Assembly: GCF_027487935.1 (NCBI RefSeq)
Contig: NZ_JAIYCP010000015.1
Location: forward strand, 1-64,000
Reading direction: 5' to 3'
Length of the DNA: 64,000 nt
From: Brevundimonas sp.
Lineage (GTDB): Bacteria; Pseudomonadota; Alphaproteobacteria; Caulobacterales; Caulobacteraceae
In this document: piece after piece, positions 7,622 through 16,122 of the stretch
Numbering within the stretch: position 1 is the stretch's first letter
How the letters are laid out: each line of letters opens with the position of its first letter
Made by a program: the position numbers and the translations under genes
The notes under the pieces: model-generated
What the model saw: the letters and a program-made list of their open reading frames with translations, nothing else
Databases searched by the model: none
Told to the model about the DNA's origin: nothing

Positions 7622-9086
7622 ACATCACGGCCTCAGCTTCGTTTCGTTTGGTGATCAGTTCTTGCAGCGTGCCAACAGCGGCGGCGATATCTGCCGTCGC
7701 GGCAGTCGCTCCCGTCTGGACGTAGCGACCGAGGCTCAGATTGAATCTGTTTGCCGCGATCTCTTCCACGGGCACGACGCGAGCCAACTTGTCGATGTCG
7801 GCAAAGTCTCGGAAGGCGTTTGCCAGGGTCGCAACATCCGCATCAGTCAGATGGTTCTGAGCCTTGCCCGGCTGGAAAGTTTGATCGCCGTTGACGATTA
7901 AGACTCGACCTCGACGTTCCGGAGGCTTGTTCTTCCGAACGACAAGGATCGCCGCCGGGATGCCCGCGCCGTAGAAGAGGTTGGGGGCCAAGCCGATGAC
8001 TGCCTCGATGATGTCAGCCGCCAACATTTTTTCTCGAATGTCGGCCTCAGTGCCCCCCCGAAAGAGGACACCTAGAGGAACGACGACGGCCAGGATTCCG
8101 TCGTCTTTCAGGGAGGCGACCATGTGTTGGACAAAGGCCAGATCGCCGTAGCCTTTCGGCGGGACGCCATAGATATCGCGTCCGTAGTGGTCGCCGTTTG
8201 ACCAGACCTCGTGGCCCCAGACCTTCTCCGAGAAGGGTGGGTTCGCGAGCACCCGATCATAGGCTGCCAGTCCGTCCACGAACTCCCGTGCTTTGGGCTC
8301 GTATCGCTTCGGGTTCAGGATTGTGTCGCCCTTTGCGATAAAGGCATCGTCGATATCGTGCAGGAACAGGTTGATCTGGGCGATCGCCCAAGTGCCGAGG
8401 TTCTTCTCTTGGCCGTAGAGTGAGAGCGTTCGCACGTCATCGCCGCGATCCCTGAGGTGCTGGACCGCCTCCAGCAGCATGCCGCCTGACCCGCAGGTCG
8501 GGTCGTAGACTGACATGCCCGGTCGGGGGTCTACACACTCGACCATGAGCCGCACGACCTGACGGGGTGTGTAGAACTCGCCGCCCTTTTTGCCTGACCC
8601 CTCGGCGAACATCTTGATGAGATACATGTAGGCGTCGCCCAGGACGTCGGGCGTGATGTCGGCGTTTCGCAGCCGGTGCTTCTCGAAGTGCGAGAGCAGC
8701 TTCTCCAGCAGGGCGTCGGGGAACTGGTCCTGCTTCGCGAAGTCGAGCGTGCCGAACACGCCCTTGAGCCGCAGATTCGCGTCCTCGATGGCGTTGAAGG
8801 CGTTGTTCAGCCGCTGGCCGATCTGGGTTGAATGTTTCCGCACCTCGTCCCAGCGGTGCTCAGACGGGACGTGGAATCGGTGTTCCTCGGGGTCCGCCGC
8901 CTCGGTCTTGTCGCCGGTCTCCTGGAAGAGCTTTTCATACTCCTCGTCCCAAACGTCGCAGAGCCGTTTGTAGAACAACAGCCCGAAAATATACTGCTTG
9001 TAGTCCCCGGCATCGACGGTCCCCCGAAGGAGGTTCGCTGCTTGCCAGAGATGGCCTTCGAGTTCGGTCTGGGTAAGTTTCGCCAC
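7584..9086 (-). CDS. hsdM: type I restriction enzyme, methylase subunit (HsdM)
   Basis: This 500-residue N6-adenine methyltransferase subunit has an N-terminal HsdM_N helical domain. GGEFYTPRQVVRLMVE follows near residue 165, then the SAM-binding DPTCGSGGMLLEA near 194 and the catalytic NPPF near 285. The start is GTG at 9086 with an AGGGGG Shine-Dalgarno just upstream. The gene leads the operon hsdM-hsdS-hsdR-metallopeptidase. A TTGACC box in the 100-bp gap upstream is a possible -35 element, but no clear -10 was found. It modifies host sites and forms the core of the restriction complex. Confidence 0.96.
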   Translation of the reverse strand: MAKLTQTELEGHLWQAANLLRGTVDAGDYKQYIFGLLFYKRLCDVWDEEYEKLFQETGDKTEAADPEEHRFHVPSEHRWDEVRKHSTQIGQRLNNAFNAIEDANLRLKGVFGTLDFAKQDQFPDALLEKLLSHFEKHRLRNADITPDVLGDAYMYLIKMFAEGSGKKGGEFYTPRQVVRLMVECVDPRPGMSVYDPTCGSGGMLLEAVQHLRDRGDDVRTLSLYGQEKNLGTWAIAQINLFLHDIDDAFIAKGDTILNPKRYEPKAREFVDGLAAYDRVLANPPFSEKVWGHEVWSNGDHYGRDIYGVPPKGYGDLAFVQHMVASLKDDGILAVVVPLGVLFRGGTEADIREKMLAADIIEAVIGLAPNLFYGAGIPAAILVVRKNKPPERRGRVLIVNGDQTFQPGKAQNHLTDADVATLANAFRDFADIDKLARVVPVEEIAANRFNLSLGRYVQTGATAATADIAAAVGTLQELITKRNEAEAVMFGHLARLSNVSE

Positions 9087-9189
9087 TGATTGCCCCCTGG
9101 TTCGCTTCGTTGAAGCTACAGCAGTGGCGGGTCAAGCCATAGGTTGAATAGGGACCCGGTCGCGACTGGCAATACCCCTCATTGCTTCG

Positions 9190-10299
9190 CTATCCGAACT
9201 CAAGCTCATCCAACTCGAAACTGTCCCAACGACCCAGGGTAAGGGGGCGAAGCACCTCGGGCACTTCGGACCGTGAGAAGCAAAGGACACCCAAGGCCGA
9301 AAGCGTCTCGCGAAGCTGGTGGGCCACTGCTGGGGGAACGTCACCGTTCGACCGGCCATGGATGCCCGACAACACGATTCCTTCGTCGAATTTGGTCACG
9401 GCGGCGATGACATCTCCGGGGGTCCACACCCACGCAGACCAGACCCCCGTCACCAAGAGGTTCATTTTGGTCCGCATACAGTTGTTGAAGGTCCGTCCGA
9501 CTTCTTCTGCATTTGCGGGCGTTACCCGCCAGAACTCGGAGTGCTGCTGCAAGGCATCGCTGACCGGCGGCAATCGATGGGCTTTGGACAACCAAGCGTC
9601 TGCAAATTCGTGGCTACGGAATCCGATCTTTCGGTGATCGAGCGACTGACGAATGGCCTCGTCGGTTACGTCGCAGACAACCCGGATCGCGGCGATGATG
9701 CCGTTCAAAAACCGCGCATCAGCACGGCAGCGGACACGCATGATGATCTCGGGGAACAGTGCGATGCTGTCGATCAGCAGCACGGCCTCCAGAAGTTCGG
9801 AGTCGAGCCGGTTCAACTGCATCAGCGTCTTTGCCCGAGCGCGTGAGTCCGCGTCTGATGCGACCAGAACTGTGACGAGCTTTCGGTAACAGTCGGCAGA
9901 GCGTAGCGGCAGCATACCGATCTTGCTGAGAGACCCCGCAAGGGCGTGCGGGGCTTCTCCCAAGGTAGCTGTGATTATGTCTCGTGCGGACATCGAGCGC
10001 AGCGAGTCCGCAAGGACACGCATGACACTTCTCCAGTCCAAGTCCTCGCACGTCCTGGCCGTAGCCTTGAGAATGAAGTCTTCCGGTCGATCAAGGATGC
10101 CGAAGGCCAGGGCAGTATACAGGCTCTGGCGCCATTTGGGGGAGGACGACTTCAAGACGTGGAGAAGAAATCCAGGTGCCAGGGTCTCGATCTCGCCGAC
10201 GAGGCCGAGGCACCATCCGTCGATGGGAAACAGGGACCGGCGCGATTCAGCCGTTGGGGTCGAGTGCCCAGTGATTGTGTTGAGCGGGAGGTTGTCCAT
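9190..10299 (-). CDS. PcfJ-like protein upstream of the type I RM operon
   Basis: This 369-residue protein is of unknown function. It has no signal peptide or membrane segment. The C-terminal third (about residues 255-345) has the look of the PcfJ-like domain: a Cys in a FNNCM context, then hydrophobic strands with a Gly-Ile-x-Gly-x-x-Asn segment (SGIHGRSNGD). The N-terminal two thirds are helical, with repeated Arg/Leu patterns. The start ATG has a GGAG ribosome site 5 bases upstream. It points the same way as hsdM with a 103-bp gap, so it may share island regulation. PcfJ proteins occur on plasmids and phages, with no agreed role. The match is by eye only. Confidence 0.55.
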   Translation of the reverse strand: MDNLPLNTITGHSTPTAESRRSLFPIDGWCLGLVGEIETLAPGFLLHVLKSSSPKWRQSLYTALAFGILDRPEDFILKATARTCEDLDWRSVMRVLADSLRSMSARDIITATLGEAPHALAGSLSKIGMLPLRSADCYRKLVTVLVASDADSRARAKTLMQLNRLDSELLEAVLLIDSIALFPEIIMRVRCRADARFLNGIIAAIRVVCDVTDEAIRQSLDHRKIGFRSHEFADAWLSKAHRLPPVSDALQQHSEFWRVTPANAEEVGRTFNNCMRTKMNLLVTGVWSAWVWTPGDVIAAVTKFDEGIVLSGIHGRSNGDVPPAVAHQLRETLSALGVLCFSRSEVPEVLRPLTLGRWDSFELDELEFG

Positions 10300-10479
10300 G
10301 CGATCTCCGAATGCCGATGTGCCGTGTGCTTGTCGAAAGCGCGGCTAACGTTCGGCTGGAGAGGGGCTTGGATGGCTGCATGGGCTGCTTGTGGCGCGTG
10401 CCATAGGCCGCGTCAAGGCAAGTAATCGGCTCGATAGATAGAATTAACGGCTGACGGCTCAGTCGTGGTAAATAGAGAT

Positions 10480-10995
10480 GTGAGCAACATCCAAGACGAA
10501 ACCTACTTCCAAGTCTCTAACCTTACGAGGTTCAAGGCGGCCTACGCCGAATTGGCCTTCAATCTTGGCATGAATTACGCCCTCACACTCGCCTGGAATC
10601 GCGATGTGCCTCTGAGTGCGGCGAAGGGTCATCTCCGAGAGATGCTCGCCCGCGTCGATGCGGCATTTCTCGGCAGACGATTTTACCGGCACCCCGCGAA
10701 CGAACGGGCGCGGGCGATGTTCGTCTTCGAGAAGGTCGAGACGAACATCCACGTCCATGGACTGTGGCGGATGCCGAGTTTGAAGAAGATCAAGCTTCTT
10801 GGCTCGTTGTTTCCAGGCGAGCGAGGCGGCGTCTGGAACGAGGTCGTGCCGTCCGGCAGTTATTGCTTGACGCGGATCGAGGACCACCATTCGGCGGTCG
10901 GATACATGATGAAGGGCCAGCACATGCGATCTGACGACCGCGAAATGGTGTGGTCTGACCAGTGGCACTCTGTCGGGAGCCGCGACGGACGCTGA
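10480..10995 (+). CDS. HUH endonuclease-like (rolling-circle Rep-like) protein
   Basis: This protein has about 171 residues from GTG 10480; GTG 10465 would add five. FEKVETNIHVHGLWRMP matches the HUH metal-binding motif of rolling-circle Rep and related nucleases (HVHG, with a hydrophobic strand before it). VGYMMKGQHM matches the later Y-x-x-K motif that carries the nucleophilic tyrosine. Only the nuclease domain is present, with no helicase. It stands alone between the PcfJ-like gene and a MarR-like gene and shows no plasmid neighbours. It may be a relic of an integrated rolling-circle replicon or a single-strand transposase relative. Confidence 0.6.
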   Translation: MSNIQDETYFQVSNLTRFKAAYAELAFNLGMNYALTLAWNRDVPLSAAKGHLREMLARVDAAFLGRRFYRHPANERARAMFVFEKVETNIHVHGLWRMPSLKKIKLLGSLFPGERGGVWNEVVPSGSYCLTRIEDHHSAVGYMMKGQHMRSDDREMVWSDQWHSVGSRDGR

Positions 10996-11154
10996 CGGAT
11001 TTCAGGGACGCCCCCGCTGGCACCGAGATCGCAGTCGTTCGAATTTGGAGGATACCTTTGCGGGCGGAGCGATCCCCGGCAAAGGGAAGATATTGTCCAA
11101 ACCGAAGCCACACGAAATATTCAAATCATCAAGGACAGCCCACTTCGGCAAAGG

Positions 11155-11682
11155 TTAGTCCAGGGTTGCCAGAGCCCTGTCGAGCACCTTTTGGCCAGCA
11201 TCTGTGAGCGACAATGCCTTGGCTCGACGATCCGTCTTGCTACGCACTTCCTGGATCAGTTTTTCGTCAAACATCGCGAGCAATGCTCGCGGCAGCGATG
11301 ATCCCAGGATTGGTCGCCGTTTCCCATCCAAGGCCGCTTTCAGTTGGAGGCTCGACGCAGTGACCTCACGCTCTTGAACAGTCGCCAAGGCGACCATCAC
11401 GAACGCTAGGGCCTGTCTCAAAGAAGTGCGCTCCGGCATCTCCCTCGCTAGAGCCGTTAGGAAGGCTTCCGTTCGCCGCATCATGACCGCCGGGCGAACG
11501 GCTGCAATTAGGTCTGGAGGGCCATCACTCAGCGGTGCCTGATAGCCGTCCTCCAGTTGATTCAACGATGTCAAAAGACCGGCGAAAGCCTCGTCGCTCT
11601 GTAGCCAATCGACGATGCGTTTGGTCAGCGGCGCCGGTGTTTCGCCGTCAGACAGTGCCTCGATTATGAAGGGCGAAACCAC
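11155..11682 (-). CDS. MarR-like winged-helix regulator
   Basis: This 175-residue protein starts at GTG 11682. Its C-terminal 90 residues read as a MarR-type winged helix: a helix pair, then LLAMFDEKLIQEVRSKTDRRAKALSLTDAGQKVL. The DRR-x-K-x-L-x-LT-x-x-G wing signature is clear. The first 80 residues match nothing I recognise and include MMRRTEAFLTALAREMPER. Such proteins are dimeric repressors that usually act on a neighbour. The flanking genes here are orphans, so the target is unknown. Confidence 0.7.
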   Translation of the reverse strand: MVSPFIIEALSDGETPAPLTKRIVDWLQSDEAFAGLLTSLNQLEDGYQAPLSDGPPDLIAAVRPAVMMRRTEAFLTALAREMPERTSLRQALAFVMVALATVQEREVTASSLQLKAALDGKRRPILGSSLPRALLAMFDEKLIQEVRSKTDRRAKALSLTDAGQKVLDRALATLD

Positions 11683-11744
11683 TCAGAAGTCCTTGTCCAT
11701 AGACCAGCATTCTCCGGTAGCCCGAGTCGAGGCTGGGGTCCCAT

Positions 11745-12131
11745 ATGGACCCGCAAGCCGCGCTTCCGTTCGGCGATCGACTAGAGGCAGTCCACGTGAG
11801 ACCGACGATTTCCTACCGGCTTAGGGTCGAGATCAACGGCCTCTATGATTGGGCCGTCCGCGTTGGCACCCAGCAGATCAAACTCACGGCGACGCAGAAG
11901 GCGTCAATGGAGGCCGCGATCGGCAAGGCCATTCTGGACCCGAGCCCGTTCTCGCCCCTTCGAAGAGAAAGGACCATGGGGAGGGGCGGCTTCCGCCGCT
12001 CCGAACAAAACCGCTTCAAGGCACCTCGGGCACCCCTGTTACTCAGTGGATACGGTTTCAGAGATGGAAGACCGACCGGCTACCACCTGACATCGGGCAG
12101 TTCGATCATTTGGCTGACCAACCGGGCGTAG
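11745..12131 (+). CDS. hypothetical protein (doubtful)
   Basis: This open frame of 128 codons starts at ATG 11745. The first 75 residues look protein-like (ISYRLRVEINGLYDWAVRVG, then an amphipathic stretch). The rest is Arg/Ser-rich and less convincing. No family is recognised and no clear ribosome site is seen. It may be a broken remnant of a longer island gene, or not a gene at all. Confidence 0.3.
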   Translation: MDPQAALPFGDRLEAVHVRPTISYRLRVEINGLYDWAVRVGTQQIKLTATQKASMEAAIGKAILDPSPFSPLRRERTMGRGGFRRSEQNRFKAPRAPLLLSGYGFRDGRPTGYHLTSGSSIIWLTNRA

Positions 12132-12155
12132 AAGCAGCGAATTTGGAGCGCACCG

Positions 12156-12476
12156 ATGAGGCCGCCCGTAACGACCATTAAGGTCAGTTTCAGTCCGAAC
12201 CCGCACCGATGGACGCTACCCGATCCGGATGACCCCATGTTGGGAGCGTTGACGGCACCGCTGGACAAACTTTTGGCCGAAGCGGTGACGCGGAGGTTGG
12301 TGGCAACGAGTCCCGTGCTGCGGTCTATCAGGCGGAAAATCGCCAAGAATGAGAAGGTAATCGCGAGCAGGGAGAGGACTATCGCCAAGGTGAGACGAGA
12401 CCTTGCGCGAGACGATGCCGCACATGAAGCGTGGCGACGGGAGCCCCTCCTGCCAATGCGGCGGCGCGGCGAATGA
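12156..12476 (+). CDS. hypothetical coiled-coil protein (doubtful)
   Basis: This open frame of 106 codons encodes a basic protein. Its middle (RSIRRKIAKNEKVIASRERTIAKVRRDL) would form a charged coiled coil, and the end is Arg-rich. The opposite strand has a competing frame (12080-12388) with a hydrophobic start, but that frame lacks a ribosome site and breaks codon patterns. I favour the plus-strand frame weakly. Confidence 0.35.
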   Translation: MRPPVTTIKVSFSPNPHRWTLPDPDDPMLGALTAPLDKLLAEAVTRRLVATSPVLRSIRRKIAKNEKVIASRERTIAKVRRDLARDDAAHEAWRREPLLPMRRRGE

Positions 12477-12562
12477 GTGGCTACCCACGATACTGACGCT
12501 CAACGCCGTGCATGATCATCAGGTATTTCGCCGATTGACCATTGTTCGCTATCTTCCAGGCG

Positions 12563-13468
12563 ATGGAAACGGATCAGCAAAAAGGTGAGCGGCTCGCACG
12601 GCTATTCGAGGGCATGACGGAGCAAGCCCGCGATGAGTTTACCGCTCGTCAGTTGGCCGCGACCGACCGCCAACACATCCAGTTTCGGGACGCCTTCCGG
12701 CAAGGTATTTGTTACCTCTGCGACGAACGCCTGGACCACTTCCAGGAAAGGAAGCCCTGCGTCCACTGGCTGCTGAGGCCGCTCGGCTTCCGCAAAAAGC
12801 ACCTTCCAGCGATGACGGCAGCGTTTGGGATGATGCAAACCCAAAGCTGGCTGAGATGGGTCGCCAGTGAGGGGGCTTTCGCCCGAAACATCACAGATAC
12901 CGCTGAGGAAAACGGATACGTGGTCCAGATCACGATCCGCTATGACGTCTACCAATGGTCGATTTCATGCGGGAAGTCGGACTTCGCCGGGCACGGCAAT
13001 CAGAATTTCCCTCACTACCACCTTCAAATGTGGATCGATGGACGACCCTTCATCAGCTACGGCGATTTCCACATCCGCCTCCATTCCGATGAGGTCGCCG
13101 CGCTGACTGCGATCCAGGCGACCGGGGGGATGGTCAAATCGAAGTTTCCCCATGGCGAAAGCTTTGAAGATTTGGTCGCCTCGACGACAGCCGAATGGGT
13201 CATTGACGCGCCCGTAGGCGAAGGGGACCACGCCAACGCGCCGTTCAATATCTCGACGGTAATGATCGCCAAGCCGGGAACTACGATGAGCGGAGATGAC
13301 CTCTACGCGATGTTCACTAAGGCCAGAGCCTCAAAGGTGACGATTGCGAGCCTTGCCCGCGAGTTTCCGGACGCCGTGACGGAGTCCGTGGTGAGCCCCG
13401 GACCGGGGGTCGTCGAGCCCGCTGTCAGAACGCCACTCCGACGCACGAGTAAGGGCCAAGCCGACTAA
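12563..13468 (+). CDS. uncharacterised protein with CxxC and HxH motifs
   Basis: This protein has about 301 residues from ATG 12563 (METDQQKGER); an upstream ATG at 12542 would add seven. Near residue 50 it has CYLCDERLDHF, a Cys-x-x-Cys pair. Near residue 150 a histidine cluster (NFPHYHLQMWIDGRPFI) resembles the histidine motif of HIT-type hydrolases. The order Cys pair then His-x-His fits a zinc-assisted HIT-like fold, but the match is weak. The last 60 residues are Pro/Ser/Arg-rich. It has no signal peptide. It is the last gene before the island edge. Confidence 0.6.
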   Translation: METDQQKGERLARLFEGMTEQARDEFTARQLAATDRQHIQFRDAFRQGICYLCDERLDHFQERKPCVHWLLRPLGFRKKHLPAMTAAFGMMQTQSWLRWVASEGAFARNITDTAEENGYVVQITIRYDVYQWSISCGKSDFAGHGNQNFPHYHLQMWIDGRPFISYGDFHIRLHSDEVAALTAIQATGGMVKSKFPHGESFEDLVASTTAEWVIDAPVGEGDHANAPFNISTVMIAKPGTTMSGDDLYAMFTKARASKVTIASLAREFPDAVTESVVSPGPGVVEPAVRTPLRRTSKGQAD

Positions 13469-13861
13469 CGCCCAGGCGTCCGCCGCGATGCCGAAGCCAC
13501 GACGCTTAGGTCTAGCCCAACCTGGATCGCTTGGAGGCCGGGGACCCCATAGAAGCAATGGTGCAGGACGTGGTCGAAGAAGCCGAAACCATGTTCGAGG
13601 ACCAGCAGGGGAGGGGACGCTTGCCCTGCTAATCCGACCTGCTAATAGGGACTCCCCAGCCGGGAAGTCTGGTCATGGTTCTAGTTGAAAATACTAGTGT
13701 TTTCTGGTGGGGGAGCGTTTCCTAGTTCCCCAGCCATCCGTCCTGCTGACGGCTTCGCCCCCTCCGACACAGTTCCAGCGGGCCCCTCCTGAAGTCCGTA
13801 TCGCATGCCGCATTAGGGACGGGCTGGCCGGGGACGGACGGCTTGGGCGGTCGCCCGGGCG
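13469..13861. other. non-coding stretch at the probable right edge of the island
   Basis: No convincing gene lies here. The stretch holds two 9-bp direct repeats of CCTGCTAAT (13625-13633 and 13638-13646) and two copies of TCCCCAGCC (about 13652 and 13726). It also contains an AT-rich palindrome at 13688-13703. GC content rises sharply after it, where the core S9 peptidase gene begins. It may contain the right attachment site of the island. No tRNA end was recognised in it. Confidence 0.4.
13688..13703. repeat. AT-rich palindrome AAAATACTAGTGTTTT
   Basis: This 16-bp inverted repeat has one mismatch and is centred on ACTAGT, inside GC-rich DNA at the island edge. A further CTAGT/ACTAG pair overlaps it. 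It could be a protein-binding site or an attachment core. Confidence 0.4.
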
Positions 13862-16039
13862 TCAGCTCCGTTCCCATCCCTTGTCGATGGCCCAGACGGC
13901 GAAGGCGTAGTCGTGGGCGACCTCCTTCAGATAGTCGAACCGCCCCGATGACCCGCCGTGGCCCGCCTCCATGTTGATCTTCAGCAGGATGGGCTTCCCC
14001 GAAGTCGTCGCCGGCCGCAGCTTCGCGACCCATTTCTCGGGTTCCCAATAGGTCACCCGGGGATCCGACAGACCGCCCGTTGCCAGCACCGCAGGATAGG
14101 CCATGGGCCCGACCTGGTCGTAGGGGCTGTAGCTCATCATATAGTCATAGGCCTCGGGGTCTTCGATCGGATTGCCCCACTCCGGCCATTCGGGCGGCGT
14201 CAGCGGCAGGCTGGTGTCGCTCATGGTGTTGATCACATCCACGAACGGCACCTGGCCGATGACGCCGGCCCACAGATCGGGCCGCATGTTGTTGACTGCT
14301 CCCATCAGCAGGCCGCCGGCGGAACCGCCCTGGGCCACGATATGGCCGGCCTTGCCGTGGCCGCTGGCGATCAAATGTTCGGCGGCGGCGATGAAGTCGG
14401 TGAAGGTGTTCTTCTTGGTGAAGCGCCGGGCATTGAGGAACCAGCCCCAGCCCTTGTCCGATCCGCCCCGGATGTGGGCGATGGCATAGATCCAGCCGCG
14501 GTCGACCAGTGACAGGCGGTTGGTCGAGAAACTCGCGGCCATCGGGATGCCGTAGGAGCCATAGCCATAGAGCAGCAGCGGTGCCGTGCCGTCGACCGGC
14601 GTCGATTTGCGCCGCAGCACGGTCACGGGAACCAGTTCGCCGTCCGGGGCAGGGGCGTTCAAGCGCTCGACGACATAGTCCCCAGCATTATGGCCCGACG
14701 GCACCTCCTGCACCTTGCGCAGGGTCCGCTCGCGTGTCGCCAGGTCATAGTCATAGGTCGAGGTCGGGGTGGACGGCGAGTTGTAGCCGTAGCGCATGAT
14801 GGTGGTGTCGAACTCCGACGCCCCGCCCAGCGACAGGGAATAGGCGGGCTCGTCCACCGCGATCCCGTGCTCTGTGCCCGAACGGTCGCGGATGACGATC
14901 GTCGTATTGGCATCGGCCCGCTCCTGACGGGCGATATGGTCCTTCACCAGGGCCATGCCCTCGATGTAACGGCCCGGCGTGTGCGGGACGAGATCGGTCC
15001 AGTGGGCCTTGCCCGGGGTCGCCGTCGGGGCCTCGACAATCTTGAAGTCGATCGAGTCATCGGCGTTGGTCCGGATCACCCAGCGGTCGCCCCAGTGGTC
15101 GGCGTCATACAGCCGTCCGGTATGACGCGGCTCCAGAAGGATCGGGTTGGCGGTCGGGGTCGCAGCCGGGATGATCCGGGTCTCGGACGTTTCCTGGTTG
15201 GCGATCGAGATCAGGACAAAGGCGTCGTCAGCGGTGCGGCCGACGCTCATGAAGAGGCCGTCGTCGTCCTCCTGATAGACCAGCGTCGTCTCGCCGCCGC
15301 GGGCCGGGCGGCGGAAAATCCTGTCCGGCCGGCCGTTGTCGTCACGGTTGGTCCAGAAGATCCACCGGCTGTCGGGCGAGAAGGCGAAGCCGCCGTAGGC
15401 CGAGCCGATCGGATCGGGCAGGACCTCGCCGGTCGCCAGGTCCCGGACAAAGATCTGATGCACCTCTGACCCCTGCGCGTCCTCGGAGAAGGCAAACAGG
15501 GTGTGGTCGGGGCTGTGCTCCGCCGCCGAGACCTCCGAATAGGCCTTGCCCTCGGCCAGGACGTTGGCGTCGAGCAGCAGCTGCGCCGCTCCGCCGCCGC
15601 GCGGCTGCCGCATGTAACGGGGATGCTGATCCCCGGTCCGGTACTCGACGTAATACTCCCACGGCCCATCGGGGGAGGGGACCGAGCTGTCCGCCTCCTT
15701 GATCCGCCCCTTCATCTCCTCGAACATCGCGTCCTGCAGCGGCAGGGTCGAGACCATCATAGCCTCGCGATAGGCGTTCTCGGCGTCCAGATGTTCCTTG
15801 ACCTCGGCCTTGATCAGCGTCGGGTCGCGCAGCACGGCCTGCCAGTTGTCGTCCTTCATCCACTGATAGTCGTCGGTGCGGACGCGGCCCAGCTGCTCGA
15901 TGGTGACCGGAATCTTCTTCGCGACGGGCGGGACGGGCGTTCCTTGGGACATCGAGGCTCCGGTTGGGCGGGCGAGGGCGGGAAGGGCGGTCGCCGCGAG
16001 TGCGGCGGCAGATGTGGCGAGAAGGTCGCGGCGGTTCAT
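13862..16039 (-). CDS. S9 prolyl oligopeptidase family, oligopeptidase B-like, Tat-exported
   Basis: This serine peptidase has about 725 residues from ATG 16039. I chose this start because it opens with MNRRDLLATSAAALAATALP, a twin-arginine signal. The in-frame upstream ATG at 16081 would bury the signal. The N-terminal beta-propeller (to about residue 430) is followed by an alpha/beta-hydrolase domain. The nucleophile is in QGGSAGGLLMG, the Asp in GGLSDPRVTYWEP and the His in NMEAGHGGSSGR. This is the oligopeptidase B arrangement, which cleaves short peptides after basic residues. An exported form would act on periplasmic peptides. It is divergent from the protease gene at 16123. Confidence 0.92.
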   Translation of the reverse strand: MNRRDLLATSAAALAATALPALARPTGASMSQGTPVPPVAKKIPVTIEQLGRVRTDDYQWMKDDNWQAVLRDPTLIKAEVKEHLDAENAYREAMMVSTLPLQDAMFEEMKGRIKEADSSVPSPDGPWEYYVEYRTGDQHPRYMRQPRGGGAAQLLLDANVLAEGKAYSEVSAAEHSPDHTLFAFSEDAQGSEVHQIFVRDLATGEVLPDPIGSAYGGFAFSPDSRWIFWTNRDDNGRPDRIFRRPARGGETTLVYQEDDDGLFMSVGRTADDAFVLISIANQETSETRIIPAATPTANPILLEPRHTGRLYDADHWGDRWVIRTNADDSIDFKIVEAPTATPGKAHWTDLVPHTPGRYIEGMALVKDHIARQERADANTTIVIRDRSGTEHGIAVDEPAYSLSLGGASEFDTTIMRYGYNSPSTPTSTYDYDLATRERTLRKVQEVPSGHNAGDYVVERLNAPAPDGELVPVTVLRRKSTPVDGTAPLLLYGYGSYGIPMAASFSTNRLSLVDRGWIYAIAHIRGGSDKGWGWFLNARRFTKKNTFTDFIAAAEHLIASGHGKAGHIVAQGGSAGGLLMGAVNNMRPDLWAGVIGQVPFVDVINTMSDTSLPLTPPEWPEWGNPIEDPEAYDYMMSYSPYDQVGPMAYPAVLATGGLSDPRVTYWEPEKWVAKLRPATTSGKPILLKINMEAGHGGSSGRFDYLKEVAHDYAFAVWAIDKGWERS

Positions 16040-16122
16040 GTCGAAGCCCCTGAATTGACGCCGGACCTTGTGCGCGCCCACGGCCCGCCGTCAAATGAAG
16101 AAACGACAATGAACAGGTAGGG

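Noticed and set aside
12080..12388. minus-strand frame with a hydrophobic start
   Set aside because: It has no ribosome site, and the rest is low-complexity Ser/Gly. The plus-strand frame is slightly better supported.
13488..13688. 66-codon plus-strand frame at the island edge
   Set aside because: It is Arg/Gly/Pro-rich with no domain and no ribosome site. It looks like chance in GC-rich DNA.
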